The translations under genes were made by a program, and so were the position numbers. From an uncultured Kiritimatiellota bacterium (GTDB lineage Bacteria; Verrucomicrobiota; Kiritimatiellia; RFP12; UBA1067), in assembly GCA_934635225.1 (NCBI GenBank), contig CAKTYZ010000006.1, positions 1 to 64,000 on the forward strand: a stretch of 64,000 nt of DNA, given 5' to 3'. Below are positions 34,815 through 43,199 of the stretch, piece after piece. Positions within the stretch are counted from its first letter, which is position 1. The number at the start of each line of letters is the position of its first letter. The notes beneath the pieces are model-generated. The model saw nothing but the letters and a program-made list of their open reading frames with translations. It searched no databases and had not been told where the DNA came from.

Positions 34815-35536
34815 GCCGGCTCCAAGACATTGTACTTGAGGATGCACCACAGCGCACGGACGCCATCACGCCAACCGATTTTCTTGCCTTCCCGAAACGA
34901 ACGCGGCGAATAGCGAACGGCGCATTCGTACACACGCCAACCTTGACGGCGCATCCCCCGCGCCACATATGCCACGCACTCGGGTTCAAAGCCAAACCGC
35001 CGCTCCCTCAACTGCGGCGCAAACGCATGGACTACCTCAGACGTGAAGAGCTTGTAGCACGTCTCCATGTCCGTCATCGCCAAGTCAGAGAGGACATTGG
35101 AACAGAACGTCAGGAACTTGTTCATCGTCGAATGCCACCAACGCAAAATCCGACGCTCCCGCTGCTGCAAATAACGCGATCCAAAGACAACATCCGCCTC
35201 GCCCGCCATCATCGGACGCAACATCTTCAGATAATCCTGCGGATCATATTCAAGATCCGCGTCTTGCACGCAGACGAAGTCGCCGGTCGCCGCCAGGAAG
35301 CCCGTCTTCAATGCGGCGCCCTTGCCTTGGTTTGTCTGATGTCGCAAAACACGAACGGCGGGGATATTCTCCGACAACGTCTCGGCGATCCGCAGACTCG
35401 CGTCCGTCGAACAGTCGTCAACAATCAGAACCTCCATGGCGAGCGTGTCCGACGACAGGGCCAATACACGCATGACGACCGTCTCCAGCGTGTCGGCCTC
35501 GTTGTAGCAGGGTATGACGACAGAGAGCTTCTTCAT
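34811..35536 (-). CDS. GT2-family polyprenyl-phosphate glycosyltransferase (241 aa)
   Basis: Starts MKKLSVVIPCYNEADTLETVV, with the DxD-type sequence VCVQDADLEYDPQDY and the GT2 dolichyl-phosphate-mannose/glucose synthase features KGAALKTGF, VVFGSRYL and DMETCYKLF. No membrane segments are evident. It would transfer a sugar from a nucleotide donor to undecaprenyl phosphate on the cytoplasmic face. The start at 35536 overlaps the preceding stop as ATGA. The following gene is a GT87-like enzyme that normally uses such lipid-linked sugars, so the two form a plausible pathway. Confidence 0.88.
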   Translation of the reverse strand: MKKLSVVIPCYNEADTLETVVMRVLALSSDTLAMEVLIVDDCSTDASLRIAETLSENIPAVRVLRHQTNQGKGAALKTGFLAATGDFVCVQDADLEYDPQDYLKMLRPMMAGEADVVFGSRYLQQRERRILRWWHSTMNKFLTFCSNVLSDLAMTDMETCYKLFTSEVVHAFAPQLRERRFGFEPECVAYVARGMRRQGWRVYECAVRYSPRSFREGKKIGWRDGVRALWCILKYNVLEPA

Positions 35537-37161
35537 GTGCCACACACACACACGGGCTCGTCCTTTGTCCGGACGGACAACGCGCAACCGAGCGTCAGCA
35601 GCGTCCCGACTAATGAAAGGATCCCAAGTCCCGTCGCAACTGACAGCGGAGGCGACGAATCCTTCTTCGTCGAACGCGGCGTCAGGATCTCAACCAAATA
35701 GAGGTCGGGATTCCCGAGATAATTCGCCAGCGAGACGATACGCCCACCCCGCACCATCTCTGCAATCTGCGGATTCGCAAAGTCTTCACGCCGCAAGACA
35801 TTCATCTGCATCTCGCTGTTCGTCTGACGAACGCGGCGCAAATCCACAGGCGCACAATAGAGTCGATCAATCCGCGCCAGATCTGTCGCGCCAACCAGCA
35901 CAAGCGCGACAACCAACCCGAGGCCGCGCCGTCCCCTCAGCCATGCAAGGCTCAACAGTCCCTCAAGACCGAACCCCGCCAAGACACAGAGACTGAACTC
36001 GGTCAAGTGATGCCATTTGACGGGCGCACGCAGATAGTCGCCGAACGGCAAGGCATAGACGAGGCGATAAACCGGCTCGCAGTATCGCCCAAAGGAGAGG
36101 AGGCAACAGAGGACCGCCGCGCCCGCGAAGAACCAGACGTCCGACGAACGCCACCTCCAAAAGACGCCCGCCAACGCCAAAAGACACGTCACGAAACCGA
36201 CATAAAGCGAATGTTGGCGGTAATTCCCCTGTGCCGCGCCCTTCGGGCGTCCCAACGCGCCTTCATAGGGCCGCACGCCCGTCCCCGCGTGCGCACCAAT
36301 CGAAAGCGTGAGCGGACAACTCGTGTCGCCATTCAAACGCGCAATGAAGAACTCAACCGACTCCATCGGAGGCAAGGACCAGTTCGTAGCGAATATCCAA
36401 CGTTTCTCCGCATCCGTCTGCGCCGAACCGTTCACAACCGTCTCTCCGTCGGCAATCTGCTTGTCGCGCCCGGCGAGATCATCCACAAGCGCAGCTCGGA
36501 AACTCGGCGCACCGACAACAAGCAGGACAACCGCCGCAAGCGACATCCCCTTCCACGGAAACCGCCTCTCCCGCACACAGCACCAGGCGAAATAGAAGCC
36601 CGTCAAGGTCGTGAATAGAAGCCAAAGGTCAGGCTGATAAAAGCTCCCCCACGCAACACACGCGCCAAGCAAGAGCCAGTTCTTCAGCTTACCGCGCCGT
36701 ACGGCCCGATCCGCCAAACCAAAGGCAAAGACGCCATAGGTCATCCAAATGAACCAACCGCCGTGCCCAGCCGAGAACAACGACGCCCAATAGCCGCAGA
36801 ATGACAGGAGAATGCCCGCCCCGTAGGACGCCAAACGCGAAAGCCCGCGTCCACGCAGGAAGTAGGCAAGCCCTAGGCCCGCACAATACAGCGCCACAGC
36901 ATACTTCAGCTCTTGGCAGAAATAGGGAGAAACGAACAGTCCGTCCCACAGAACGTCGCTTGGGATGAACTTGCCCGAGGAGAGGAACTTTCTGACGACT
37001 GCGTCCCAGTTCTCCGCCCACGACAGCGGATGGACGAGGTTGTCATCAGGCATGACCGGCGCGACGTCGGGAGACCAGGTCCCCCAAAAGACAAACGCAG
37101 CCAGCACCGCAAAGACGACGGAGAAAGCGGCGAAGTACGCGTGTTTCGGCGCGAGACGCAT
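35533..37161 (-). CDS. Polytopic membrane protein, YfhO-like (542 aa)
   Basis: An N-terminal membrane helix is followed by a loop with acidic residues (MPDDNLVHPLSWAENW) and then about eleven further helices. The pattern and the C-terminal soluble part resemble YfhO/GT-C-type proteins, which flip or transfer lipid-linked sugars. Specific family assignment is tentative. It begins immediately after the V-ATPase K gene without a gap and is coupled by ATGA to the GT2 gene, so it belongs to the ATPase operon transcript. Role inferred: envelope polysaccharide or lipid glycosylation. Confidence 0.6.
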   Translation of the reverse strand: MRLAPKHAYFAAFSVVFAVLAAFVFWGTWSPDVAPVMPDDNLVHPLSWAENWDAVVRKFLSSGKFIPSDVLWDGLFVSPYFCQELKYAVALYCAGLGLAYFLRGRGLSRLASYGAGILLSFCGYWASLFSAGHGGWFIWMTYGVFAFGLADRAVRRGKLKNWLLLGACVAWGSFYQPDLWLLFTTLTGFYFAWCCVRERRFPWKGMSLAAVVLLVVGAPSFRAALVDDLAGRDKQIADGETVVNGSAQTDAEKRWIFATNWSLPPMESVEFFIARLNGDTSCPLTLSIGAHAGTGVRPYEGALGRPKGAAQGNYRQHSLYVGFVTCLLALAGVFWRWRSSDVWFFAGAAVLCCLLSFGRYCEPVYRLVYALPFGDYLRAPVKWHHLTEFSLCVLAGFGLEGLLSLAWLRGRRGLGLVVALVLVGATDLARIDRLYCAPVDLRRVRQTNSEMQMNVLRREDFANPQIAEMVRGGRIVSLANYLGNPDLYLVEILTPRSTKKDSSPPLSVATGLGILSLVGTLLTLGCALSVRTKDEPVCVCGT

Positions 37162-37614
37162 TTAGGCAATCTTACCCACCGCAATCAGCGAGAACACCAT
37201 CGTGAAGATCGCGACCGTCTCAACGATGCCGAGCGCGGCAAGATAGTTCGTGAAGCCCTGGTTCGTCTCGGCCTGGGCATCACACGCCGCCGCAGCCGCA
37301 CGCCCCTGGAAGAACGCCGATGCCCCAATCGCAAAACCCGAGAAGATGCCAAGGACAAGGCAGGGAATGCCCGCGCCCTCGACACTGAGCTTGCCGAACA
37401 TCGTGAACATGAGAATCATTCCGTAAAGAGTCTGCGTAATCGGTGCTCCGACAAACGAGAGCAGGAGAAACGGAGCCGGCTTGTCGGCGGCATAACATTT
37501 CTTCCACGCGCCCACGGCGGCATTCGCGGCCATCCCCGTACCCAGCGCCGAGCCAGCGCCGGAAAGACCCAAGCAGGCGACTGCGCCCGCGACAATCATA
37601 GCTGCATCATTCAT
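37162..37614 (-). CDS. ntpK: V-type ATP synthase/ATPase subunit K (150 aa)
   Basis: Four membrane helices form two hairpins, the duplicated V-type rotor proteolipid. TM2 carries PITQTLYG (Thr60, Gln61), TM3 ends with FFQGRAAAA (Gln103) and TM4 contains GIVETVAIF with the ion-binding Glu132. These positions correspond to the Na+-binding Thr/Gln/Gln/Glu set of the Enterococcus hirae K ring, so Na+ coupling is predicted. Membrane rotor of the V-type complex. The start overlaps the stop of subunit I as ATGA. Confidence 0.92.
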   Translation of the reverse strand: MNDAAMIVAGAVACLGLSGAGSALGTGMAANAAVGAWKKCYAADKPAPFLLLSFVGAPITQTLYGMILMFTMFGKLSVEGAGIPCLVLGIFSGFAIGASAFFQGRAAAAACDAQAETNQGFTNYLAALGIVETVAIFTMVFSLIAVGKIA

Positions 37615-39314
37615 GTTCTGTTTTCCTTTCGATTCGTTGAAACAACTGACACGCTTCTAAACGGATTGAACGCGAAGCCCGACCACGTGATCCCCTTGTG
37701 ATTCGAGAACTCCAGCGTATTGAGGCGGACGGCATGGACAAGAATCGAAAGCCCTGCCATCACGAGATTAAGGCCGTGCCCGACGAGAAGGATCGCAACC
37801 ATTGCAACGGCAAGGGCCGGCTTCACCCAAACGGAATCCGACCACGACAGGAATCCGAGCGCCATGTCATTGAAGTTCTCAGCGACCTTCACGGATGCCA
37901 GCCCGACCGCAAAGAGTCGCACATACGAGATGACATCGCCCAAGGCCGACATGATGTTCAGCGGCAACATCCCCAGTTCCGCCCCATGCGTCTTCAGCTC
38001 GGACGGCTTCACGCTGAACAGGAAGACCATGATGACCGAGACTGAACCGAGCCACAGCCCCCACGGCGGGAATACGGGGAAAATGCCGACAATCGCATTC
38101 GTCACAAGGTACATCGTCAGCAACACGCCCGCCCAGCCGAACTCCGCCAACGCCGTCGAGTCGGGCCACTTGCAAACCCCGTTCCAAAGACGCGCCAGCA
38201 TGAGATGCGTAACGCCGATCGTAAAGCAGAGAAGCATCATATGGTTGTAACTCGGGTCTGCCAACCATGTCACCGTCGGAAGCGACGCAAAGAACGAAAG
38301 CCCCACGCCAAACCACGTGTTCGAGAGGACGCCCCACAAAATCGTCGCGGACGAGAAGACCGTCAGCAGGACAAACCAGCTGCGCGGCAGTCTTTTCCGC
38401 AAAGCCAACGTCGCCACAAGGAAGATTAGCCCATAAGCGCCATCACCGACCAACATCGCGAAGAAAAGCGAGAAGTAACACATGAACGGAACGGACACAT
38501 CCGCCTCCGTGTAAGCCGGCGTGACACCCAACCCCTCGAACAGGACTTTCACGGACTTGAAGAAGCGCGGCGGCTCAATGAGCGTCGGCGGTGTCTCCCC
38601 AGACGCGGGATCACGCAGAAGGACTGCCCAACCTATCGTCTCGGAACGCGCGAAGAGATCGCCCGAATTGCCATGGACCTCATCCAGCAAGGCAACGACG
38701 CGCGGCTCGGGTATCCAGCCCGAGAGAACGGCCAATGCGCCGCGATCCGCCAAAAGCTCCCTAGCCTGCGCAAAGGCAATGCGATCACGAATCTCCGGAT
38801 ACGCCTTCAGAATAGGCTTCTCGTCAACGGACGCGATCTTCACCTCGTCAATCGCGCGCCGATTCTTCACGCGAACAAGCTTCTCCTCCATCCGCGAGAG
38901 CCGCGTCTCCGGCAGTTTCTCCGGAAGTTCAACGACTTTCTCAAGGCCATCAACCGTCGCGCGCAACTTCGCCGCAAGCGTCGGGTCAAAATCCCCGTAG
39001 GGCGCGTAAACGCGAATCTCCCTCTCCAGCCGCGCCTGTTCCGCCGCCAACGTCGCCCGATCCGCATCCAGTTCCAGAACTTCCGCAACCGTGCGCGGAC
39101 GAATCTCCAGGCCCCTCTCCTTGCCGCGCGCCTTCAGGATGAGCCGCACGGCCTTTTCGGCATCCGCAAGCGCCCCCTCTGCCGATGTGACGGACGCACC
39201 CGCCGCCGACGCGAGATCAAGATGAACCGCACCCAGCGTACGTAGACGCGCAAGCGTCGCATCCTTCTCGGACGCGAGACAGATGAGGTCCAAATGCTTC
39301 ATCCGAACGATCAC
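37611..39314 (-). CDS. ntpI: V-type ATP synthase subunit I (567 aa)
   Basis: An N-terminal cytoplasmic half with coiled-coil (residues about 1-300; MKHLDLICLASEKDATLARLRTLGAVHLDL) is followed by about seven membrane helices with the subunit-a-type sequence (VPFMCYFSLFFAMLVGDGAYGLIF, GDVISYVRLFAVGLASVKVAENFNDMA, LVGHGLNLVMAGLSILVHAVRLNTLEFSNH). The conserved Arg of the ion channel is in ISYVRLF. Forms the stator and ion path with subunit K. The start is GTG at 39314, overlapping the D gene stop as GTGA. Confidence 0.95.
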   Translation of the reverse strand: MIVRMKHLDLICLASEKDATLARLRTLGAVHLDLASAAGASVTSAEGALADAEKAVRLILKARGKERGLEIRPRTVAEVLELDADRATLAAEQARLEREIRVYAPYGDFDPTLAAKLRATVDGLEKVVELPEKLPETRLSRMEEKLVRVKNRRAIDEVKIASVDEKPILKAYPEIRDRIAFAQARELLADRGALAVLSGWIPEPRVVALLDEVHGNSGDLFARSETIGWAVLLRDPASGETPPTLIEPPRFFKSVKVLFEGLGVTPAYTEADVSVPFMCYFSLFFAMLVGDGAYGLIFLVATLALRKRLPRSWFVLLTVFSSATILWGVLSNTWFGVGLSFFASLPTVTWLADPSYNHMMLLCFTIGVTHLMLARLWNGVCKWPDSTALAEFGWAGVLLTMYLVTNAIVGIFPVFPPWGLWLGSVSVIMVFLFSVKPSELKTHGAELGMLPLNIMSALGDVISYVRLFAVGLASVKVAENFNDMALGFLSWSDSVWVKPALAVAMVAILLVGHGLNLVMAGLSILVHAVRLNTLEFSNHKGITWSGFAFNPFRSVSVVSTNRKENRT

Positions 39315-39904
39315 GACTTGTCCCTCCCCTTCGCGATCTTGCCGCGCGTGACGGCAGCGGTCTGCTCGTCGCCCAAGGCGATCTTAATGACGCGGATGGC
39401 CTCCTTGCAGGCCGGAATGCGCACTTTTTCAAACAGATTGACACGCTGGGACGTCTGCTGGAGCTCTGCCGTGACGAGCCGTCGCTGCTCCTCGAAAATC
39501 GCCCGCTCGCACTGAAGAGTGAGAATCTTCGTCGTCACGGACACGGCACCATCCACCCACGCGGGCGTCACCCATGGATCGACTGGCTTGACATCCGTCT
39601 CAATCGACTCGAAAGTCGGAATCGCAACACCGGCAATGTTTGCCGTTCCCGTTCGCACCTCCTTGACCTTCACAAGTCCCGACAAAAGGGAAGGTTCCGT
39701 TGCAAAGAGGCCCACCCAACGGTCAAGGCCGGCCCGCACCGTGCGTTCGGCGTTCTGCGTCTGTTCGGCCTTGGCGGAGATACCAGCGATTTCGCTCTGC
39801 AGTTGCTGTTTCTTTAACTGAAGCATCGGCAGGAAACGCTGAAACCGCTTCAGCGCATCCGTTTGGGCCTTAAGCTCCGTCTTTGTCAACTTGACCTTCG
39901 CCAT
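39311..39904 (-). CDS. ntpD: V-type ATP synthase subunit D (197 aa)
   Basis: A small, highly helical protein with long N- and C-terminal coiled-coil arms (KVKLTKTELKAQTDALKRFQRFLPMLQLKKQQLQ and RVNLFEKVRIPACKEAIRVIKIAL), the central-shaft subunit D pattern. Links the rotor to the catalytic head. It is the first gene of its operon. The catalytic A and B genes and subunit E, which usually precede D, are not upstream. The IS4-like element begins 49 bases away. Its own promoter has a TATAAT hexamer ending eight bases before the ATG and an intact -35 region. Confidence 0.93.
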   Translation of the reverse strand: MAKVKLTKTELKAQTDALKRFQRFLPMLQLKKQQLQSEIAGISAKAEQTQNAERTVRAGLDRWVGLFATEPSLLSGLVKVKEVRTGTANIAGVAIPTFESIETDVKPVDPWVTPAWVDGAVSVTTKILTLQCERAIFEEQRRLVTAELQQTSQRVNLFEKVRIPACKEAIRVIKIALGDEQTAAVTRGKIAKGRDKS

Positions 39905-39912
39905 GAAAAAGT

Positions 39913-39941
39913 ATTATAGCATTTTTTCTTTCGGGCTGTCA
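39913..39941 (-). promoter_or_regulatory. Near-leaderless promoter of ntpD-I-K
   Basis: The minus strand shows GTGACA (39936-39941), an 18-base spacer ending in TGC, and TATAAT (39913-39918), which ends eight bases before the ATG at 39904. The IS4-like element ends 11 bases beyond the -35, so the promoter is intact. Confidence 0.7.
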
Positions 39942-39952
39942 CCACCCGCCAC

Positions 39953-41496
39953 GGCTGGAGTTTACCCATTTTTTGGTTTGGCTCGGATGGCGGGGTAGAA
40001 AAGCGCGGCAACCGCCCGCCGTTTTTCGGTAGAATACCGACTTGTGAAAACAAACAAGGAGGTTGCCGCACCGTGAACGATACCAAAATTGCATCGAAGG
40101 CGAAAGCCCAGCTCGCCAGTTTCATGGGTAAAGCGTTTACCCATTTCCCGAAGCCGTCCCGGAAGTTCGTGGAGGAGTGCATTTACGGCATACAGGCTTC
40201 AGGGGACACGAAACTGTCGTCTATAGTCCGCGCGATTGACGACGACATAAAGCCTATATACACCGAAAAACGGCTGAGCCGGAACCTGGACGACGAGACG
40301 CTGGAGGCATCCGTGTCCGAAGCCGTGCTCTGAAGGACGGCGCACGTTCGGTGAGGAGCGACACGCTTCTGCTGGTCGACCCGACCGAGATACGCAAGGA
40401 GTTCTCGCACAAGATGGAGTTCGTCACGCGCGTCAGGGACGCGAGCCGCTCCTCGAAGGAGGGCAGGGACGTCCTCGTGAACGGCTACCACGGCCGCATG
40501 GTCGCGGCCTGCCGCTGCGGCGGGCGCAAGACCGTGCCACTTGCGCTGAGGCTGTGGTCTTCGCGCTCGCCGGGGTTCAAGGGCGAGAGCGACGAGGTGC
40601 TGAAGGTCGTCAAGGAGGTGTACGCCGCGACGGGCGGCAAGGGCATAGCCGTATACGACCGGGGCGGCGACAGGCCGGCGTTCCACGACTGTTTCATAGG
40701 CGAGAACCGCGACTTCATCGTGAGGCTGAAAGGCCGAAGCGTCCTGTCGTGGGGCGGAATGCACGAAGTGCACGACCTTGCCAGACAGTGCACGATGCGC
40801 CATTCGCACCACGTCACGTTCGACTCGCACGGGAAGGAATGCGACGTGCCGATATCGTTCGGCGCGATGCCCGTGCGGCTTCCGATGCATCCGGAAAAGG
40901 AACTGCGCCTCGTCGTCGTCAGGGGTTTCGGGCAGGATCCGGTGATGCTGCTCACGTCGCTTCCAGTGGACGGCTCGTTCAAGTCGCAATGGCGTGTCGT
41001 AGAGGGCTGTCTCTCGCGGTGGAGGATAGAGGAGACGATCCGCTTCGTCAAGCAGTCGTACGGCTTCGAGAACATCCGGGTGATGACCTGCGCGCGCATA
41101 CGCGACATGGCCTCGCTCGTCCTTGCAAGCGCATATTTCGCCACGGCGTGGACAGGCCGCAACATCAAGCGAGAAGTCCTTGCGGAACATCTTGGCGAAC
41201 CTCGGGAAGCGGCTCGGAGAAGTGCCGGAGTTCGCGGCCTGCGCCATTGCGGACGGGATAAGGCGGGCGTTCACCCGTTTCGGGAAATGGGTGCGCACGG
41301 CAGCCGAGACCCTTGCCAAGGCTCCCGAACCTGCTGCAATCCAGCTCCTGCCGGGCTTTGCGGAACTCCTCGACACCGACGACGGATAGCCGTTTCGGAC
41401 GCGAAACGCCTAAAACCACATCACAAAACGCACTTCAGCCTTTATCCATGCGGGTGCAACGCGTTTCCGCACTCAAAAAATGGGTAAACTCCAGCC
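39953..41496 (+). mobile_element. IS4-like insertion sequence with 23-bp terminal inverted repeats
   Basis: Positions 39953-39975 and 41474-41496 are perfect 23-base inverted repeats beginning GGCTGGAGTTTACCCATTTT, and they enclose one transposase region. Length is about 1.54 kb, as in IS4-family elements. No long target duplication is visible: the left flank ends CCGCCAC and the right flank begins ACTCATTG, sharing only AC. Ends may have been altered by recombination, or the duplication lost. The element sits between the promoter of the V-ATPase operon and an unrelated operon. Confidence 0.9.
40073..41389 (+). pseudogene. IS4-family transposase with two compensating frameshifts
   Basis: The transposase starts at a GTG (40073) with an AAGGAGG ribosome site. 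The first frame ends at 40333 with the N-terminal domain (SKAKAQLASFMGKAFTHFP). The middle domain continues in the -1 frame (LLLVDPTEIRKEF, the D-box YDRGGDRPAFHDCF, and WRIEETIRFVKQSYGFENI with the Glu). From about 41170-41200 the original frame resumes (SLRNILANLGKRLGEVPEF) and stops at 41389. All three catalytic blocks are present, but neither shift site shows a classic slippery heptamer. The gene is probably inactive, although two real or sequencing frameshifts cannot be told apart. Confidence 0.8.
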
Positions 41497-41618
41497 ACTC
41501 ATTGCTCAATCTCATCGCGCGGTTTGCCGGGTGAAAGATTCCGTTCATTGCGGAACAGTTTGATGCATTTGTCCCATCGGAGAATGGGAGGCGCGGAGAA
41601 CAGACGTCGCAATTGTGT

Positions 41619-43187
41619 TTACTCCCCTTCGGGAACCTTTGTCCGACTACGCTCGATCAGCAGCTTCCACTTCTGCAGCTCGCCGTCGATTTCCCTGTCG
41701 CGGACCGAGACGCTGTGCAACACGTCTGCGCGCTTGCGCTTGTAGGCCTCCATCGCGGCATAGTTCGCCGCCTCGACCTCGCGCGCCTTTCGCTCTTGCC
41801 GTTCGGCCTCAGCTCGCATCTGCTCGTATTTCGCACGCTCTCGCGCAACGATATCATCCACATGTGAATAGTTTCGCTTTCCCCTGCTTGTTCCGAGATA
41901 GGTAAACGATCTTGGCACACGCGTCACGCCGTTGATGCTCTTGGACATGGTTGCGCCATCATAAAAGACAACCGTCGGCTTGAAGCGCTTAGGCGTCGGC
42001 TTCTTCAACTGGGCGAGTTGCTGTGCCACTCGCCTCTCGGCAAGGACACCTTTGACCGCCTCTCGCACACGCCGCATGGGAAGTCGCTCCCGCCCTTGGA
42101 TAACGCCCAGCGCAATGTCGCGTCCGCCGACTTTGGGCTGTAAGGTGAGGCGATACTTGACGTCCGGCAGCTTGATGCGCAAAGTCGTGAGGGCGACATT
42201 GGCCTCGCCCAGTTCATCGCCCATCGGATAGATGTCCGAACCGTCTTCTGGCAGTGATACCGTTCGCGCCTGTTTGCCTGTTCCGAGAATCCAGACGACC
42301 TCCCCATCCGAGATCGCCCAAATTCCCTCGTCCAGGTGCAACGCAAATTCCTGGGCATCAACTTCTTGTGACAGCCCAGCGGACGTGCGTGTGCAAACGG
42401 CGGCAATCCCCTGCGTGTCCGTCTCGATCTCGTAGATGATTCCCTGCTCTGCAAACGACTTGTCGACGGCCCAGAACGTTGCCTTTTCGTTCACCCGCCG
42501 GGGATCGGCAACCTTGCCTTTGTCCGCACCAACGGCAAAATAGCTGGGCTTGTCCGAAAAGGCGTTTTGCGCCGCACGGTAAGATTCACGAACCGCCCGC
42601 TCGGCCTCCGTCTTCCGCGCCAACTCCGCACGTCGCTCGGCTCGCTCTTTTTCCTTTTGCTCGCGCTCGCGCTGACGTTCCAGCCGATGCCGTTCCTCTT
42701 CCTCCTTGGCCTTTTGGCGACGAAGCTCCGCCTCTTCATCATTCGCGTGCCGCTGTTGCACGTTCTCCGTCAAATCCTCGCTGTCTTCAATCTCGGCAAA
42801 GAATTTCAGATACCCCCAAAATGCCGCGCCAAGAACCAGAATGAGAATGATGAGCTTAATGAAGCCGTCGCCACCTTGTCCGGGATGTTTCCGTGCTGTC
42901 GGCCGTGGTGGCTTGGGCGGGATTCCGGCGTCACGCGGCAGAAGGGTCGGTTGCGGTGTCGGCCTGTTGGGCAAAGGCGGATCCTTTCGGATGACGTGGA
43001 GCTTCGGACGTGCGTGTTCGGTCGGCGGGGCGACAGGTTCGCGGGGCGCACCCAAGGGCACTTCGATTCGATGCGGCTTGCAGTAGGCCGTCTCTTCGCC
43101 GCAGAACGGACATTGCACGTGGTCGCCGTCCTGAAGCTCCCCTTCGACGATCATGTCATTGTTGCAGGCTGCACATGTGAGTTTCAT
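41619..43187 (-). CDS. Zinc-ribbon, single-membrane-helix, coiled-coil protein (522 aa)
   Basis: Two CxxC pairs at the N-terminus (C5-AA-C8 and C26-PF-C29) form a zinc ribbon. Next comes a proline-rich linker, a membrane helix near residues 109-126 (IKLIILILVLGAAFWGYLKFF) and a long charged coiled coil (EEAELRRQKAKEEEERHRLE). A soluble domain of unknown fold follows, with a final coiled coil (KYEQMRAEAERQERKAREVE). The topology is cytoplasmic zinc ribbon, helix, then a large periplasmic part. It is last in a three-gene unit with a trypsin-like protease and another coiled-coil membrane protein. No function assigned. Confidence 0.65.
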   Translation of the reverse strand: MKLTCAACNNDMIVEGELQDGDHVQCPFCGEETAYCKPHRIEVPLGAPREPVAPPTEHARPKLHVIRKDPPLPNRPTPQPTLLPRDAGIPPKPPRPTARKHPGQGGDGFIKLIILILVLGAAFWGYLKFFAEIEDSEDLTENVQQRHANDEEAELRRQKAKEEEERHRLERQREREQKEKERAERRAELARKTEAERAVRESYRAAQNAFSDKPSYFAVGADKGKVADPRRVNEKATFWAVDKSFAEQGIIYEIETDTQGIAAVCTRTSAGLSQEVDAQEFALHLDEGIWAISDGEVVWILGTGKQARTVSLPEDGSDIYPMGDELGEANVALTTLRIKLPDVKYRLTLQPKVGGRDIALGVIQGRERLPMRRVREAVKGVLAERRVAQQLAQLKKPTPKRFKPTVVFYDGATMSKSINGVTRVPRSFTYLGTSRGKRNYSHVDDIVARERAKYEQMRAEAERQERKAREVEAANYAAMEAYKRKRADVLHSVSVRDREIDGELQKWKLLIERSRTKVPEGE

Positions 43188-43199
43188 CTTTTCTCGCTC

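Noticed and set aside
40320..40360. Programmed -1 frameshift site in the IS4-like transposase
   Set aside because: No A-rich or other classic slippery heptamer is visible near the shift, so decay or sequencing indels are more likely.
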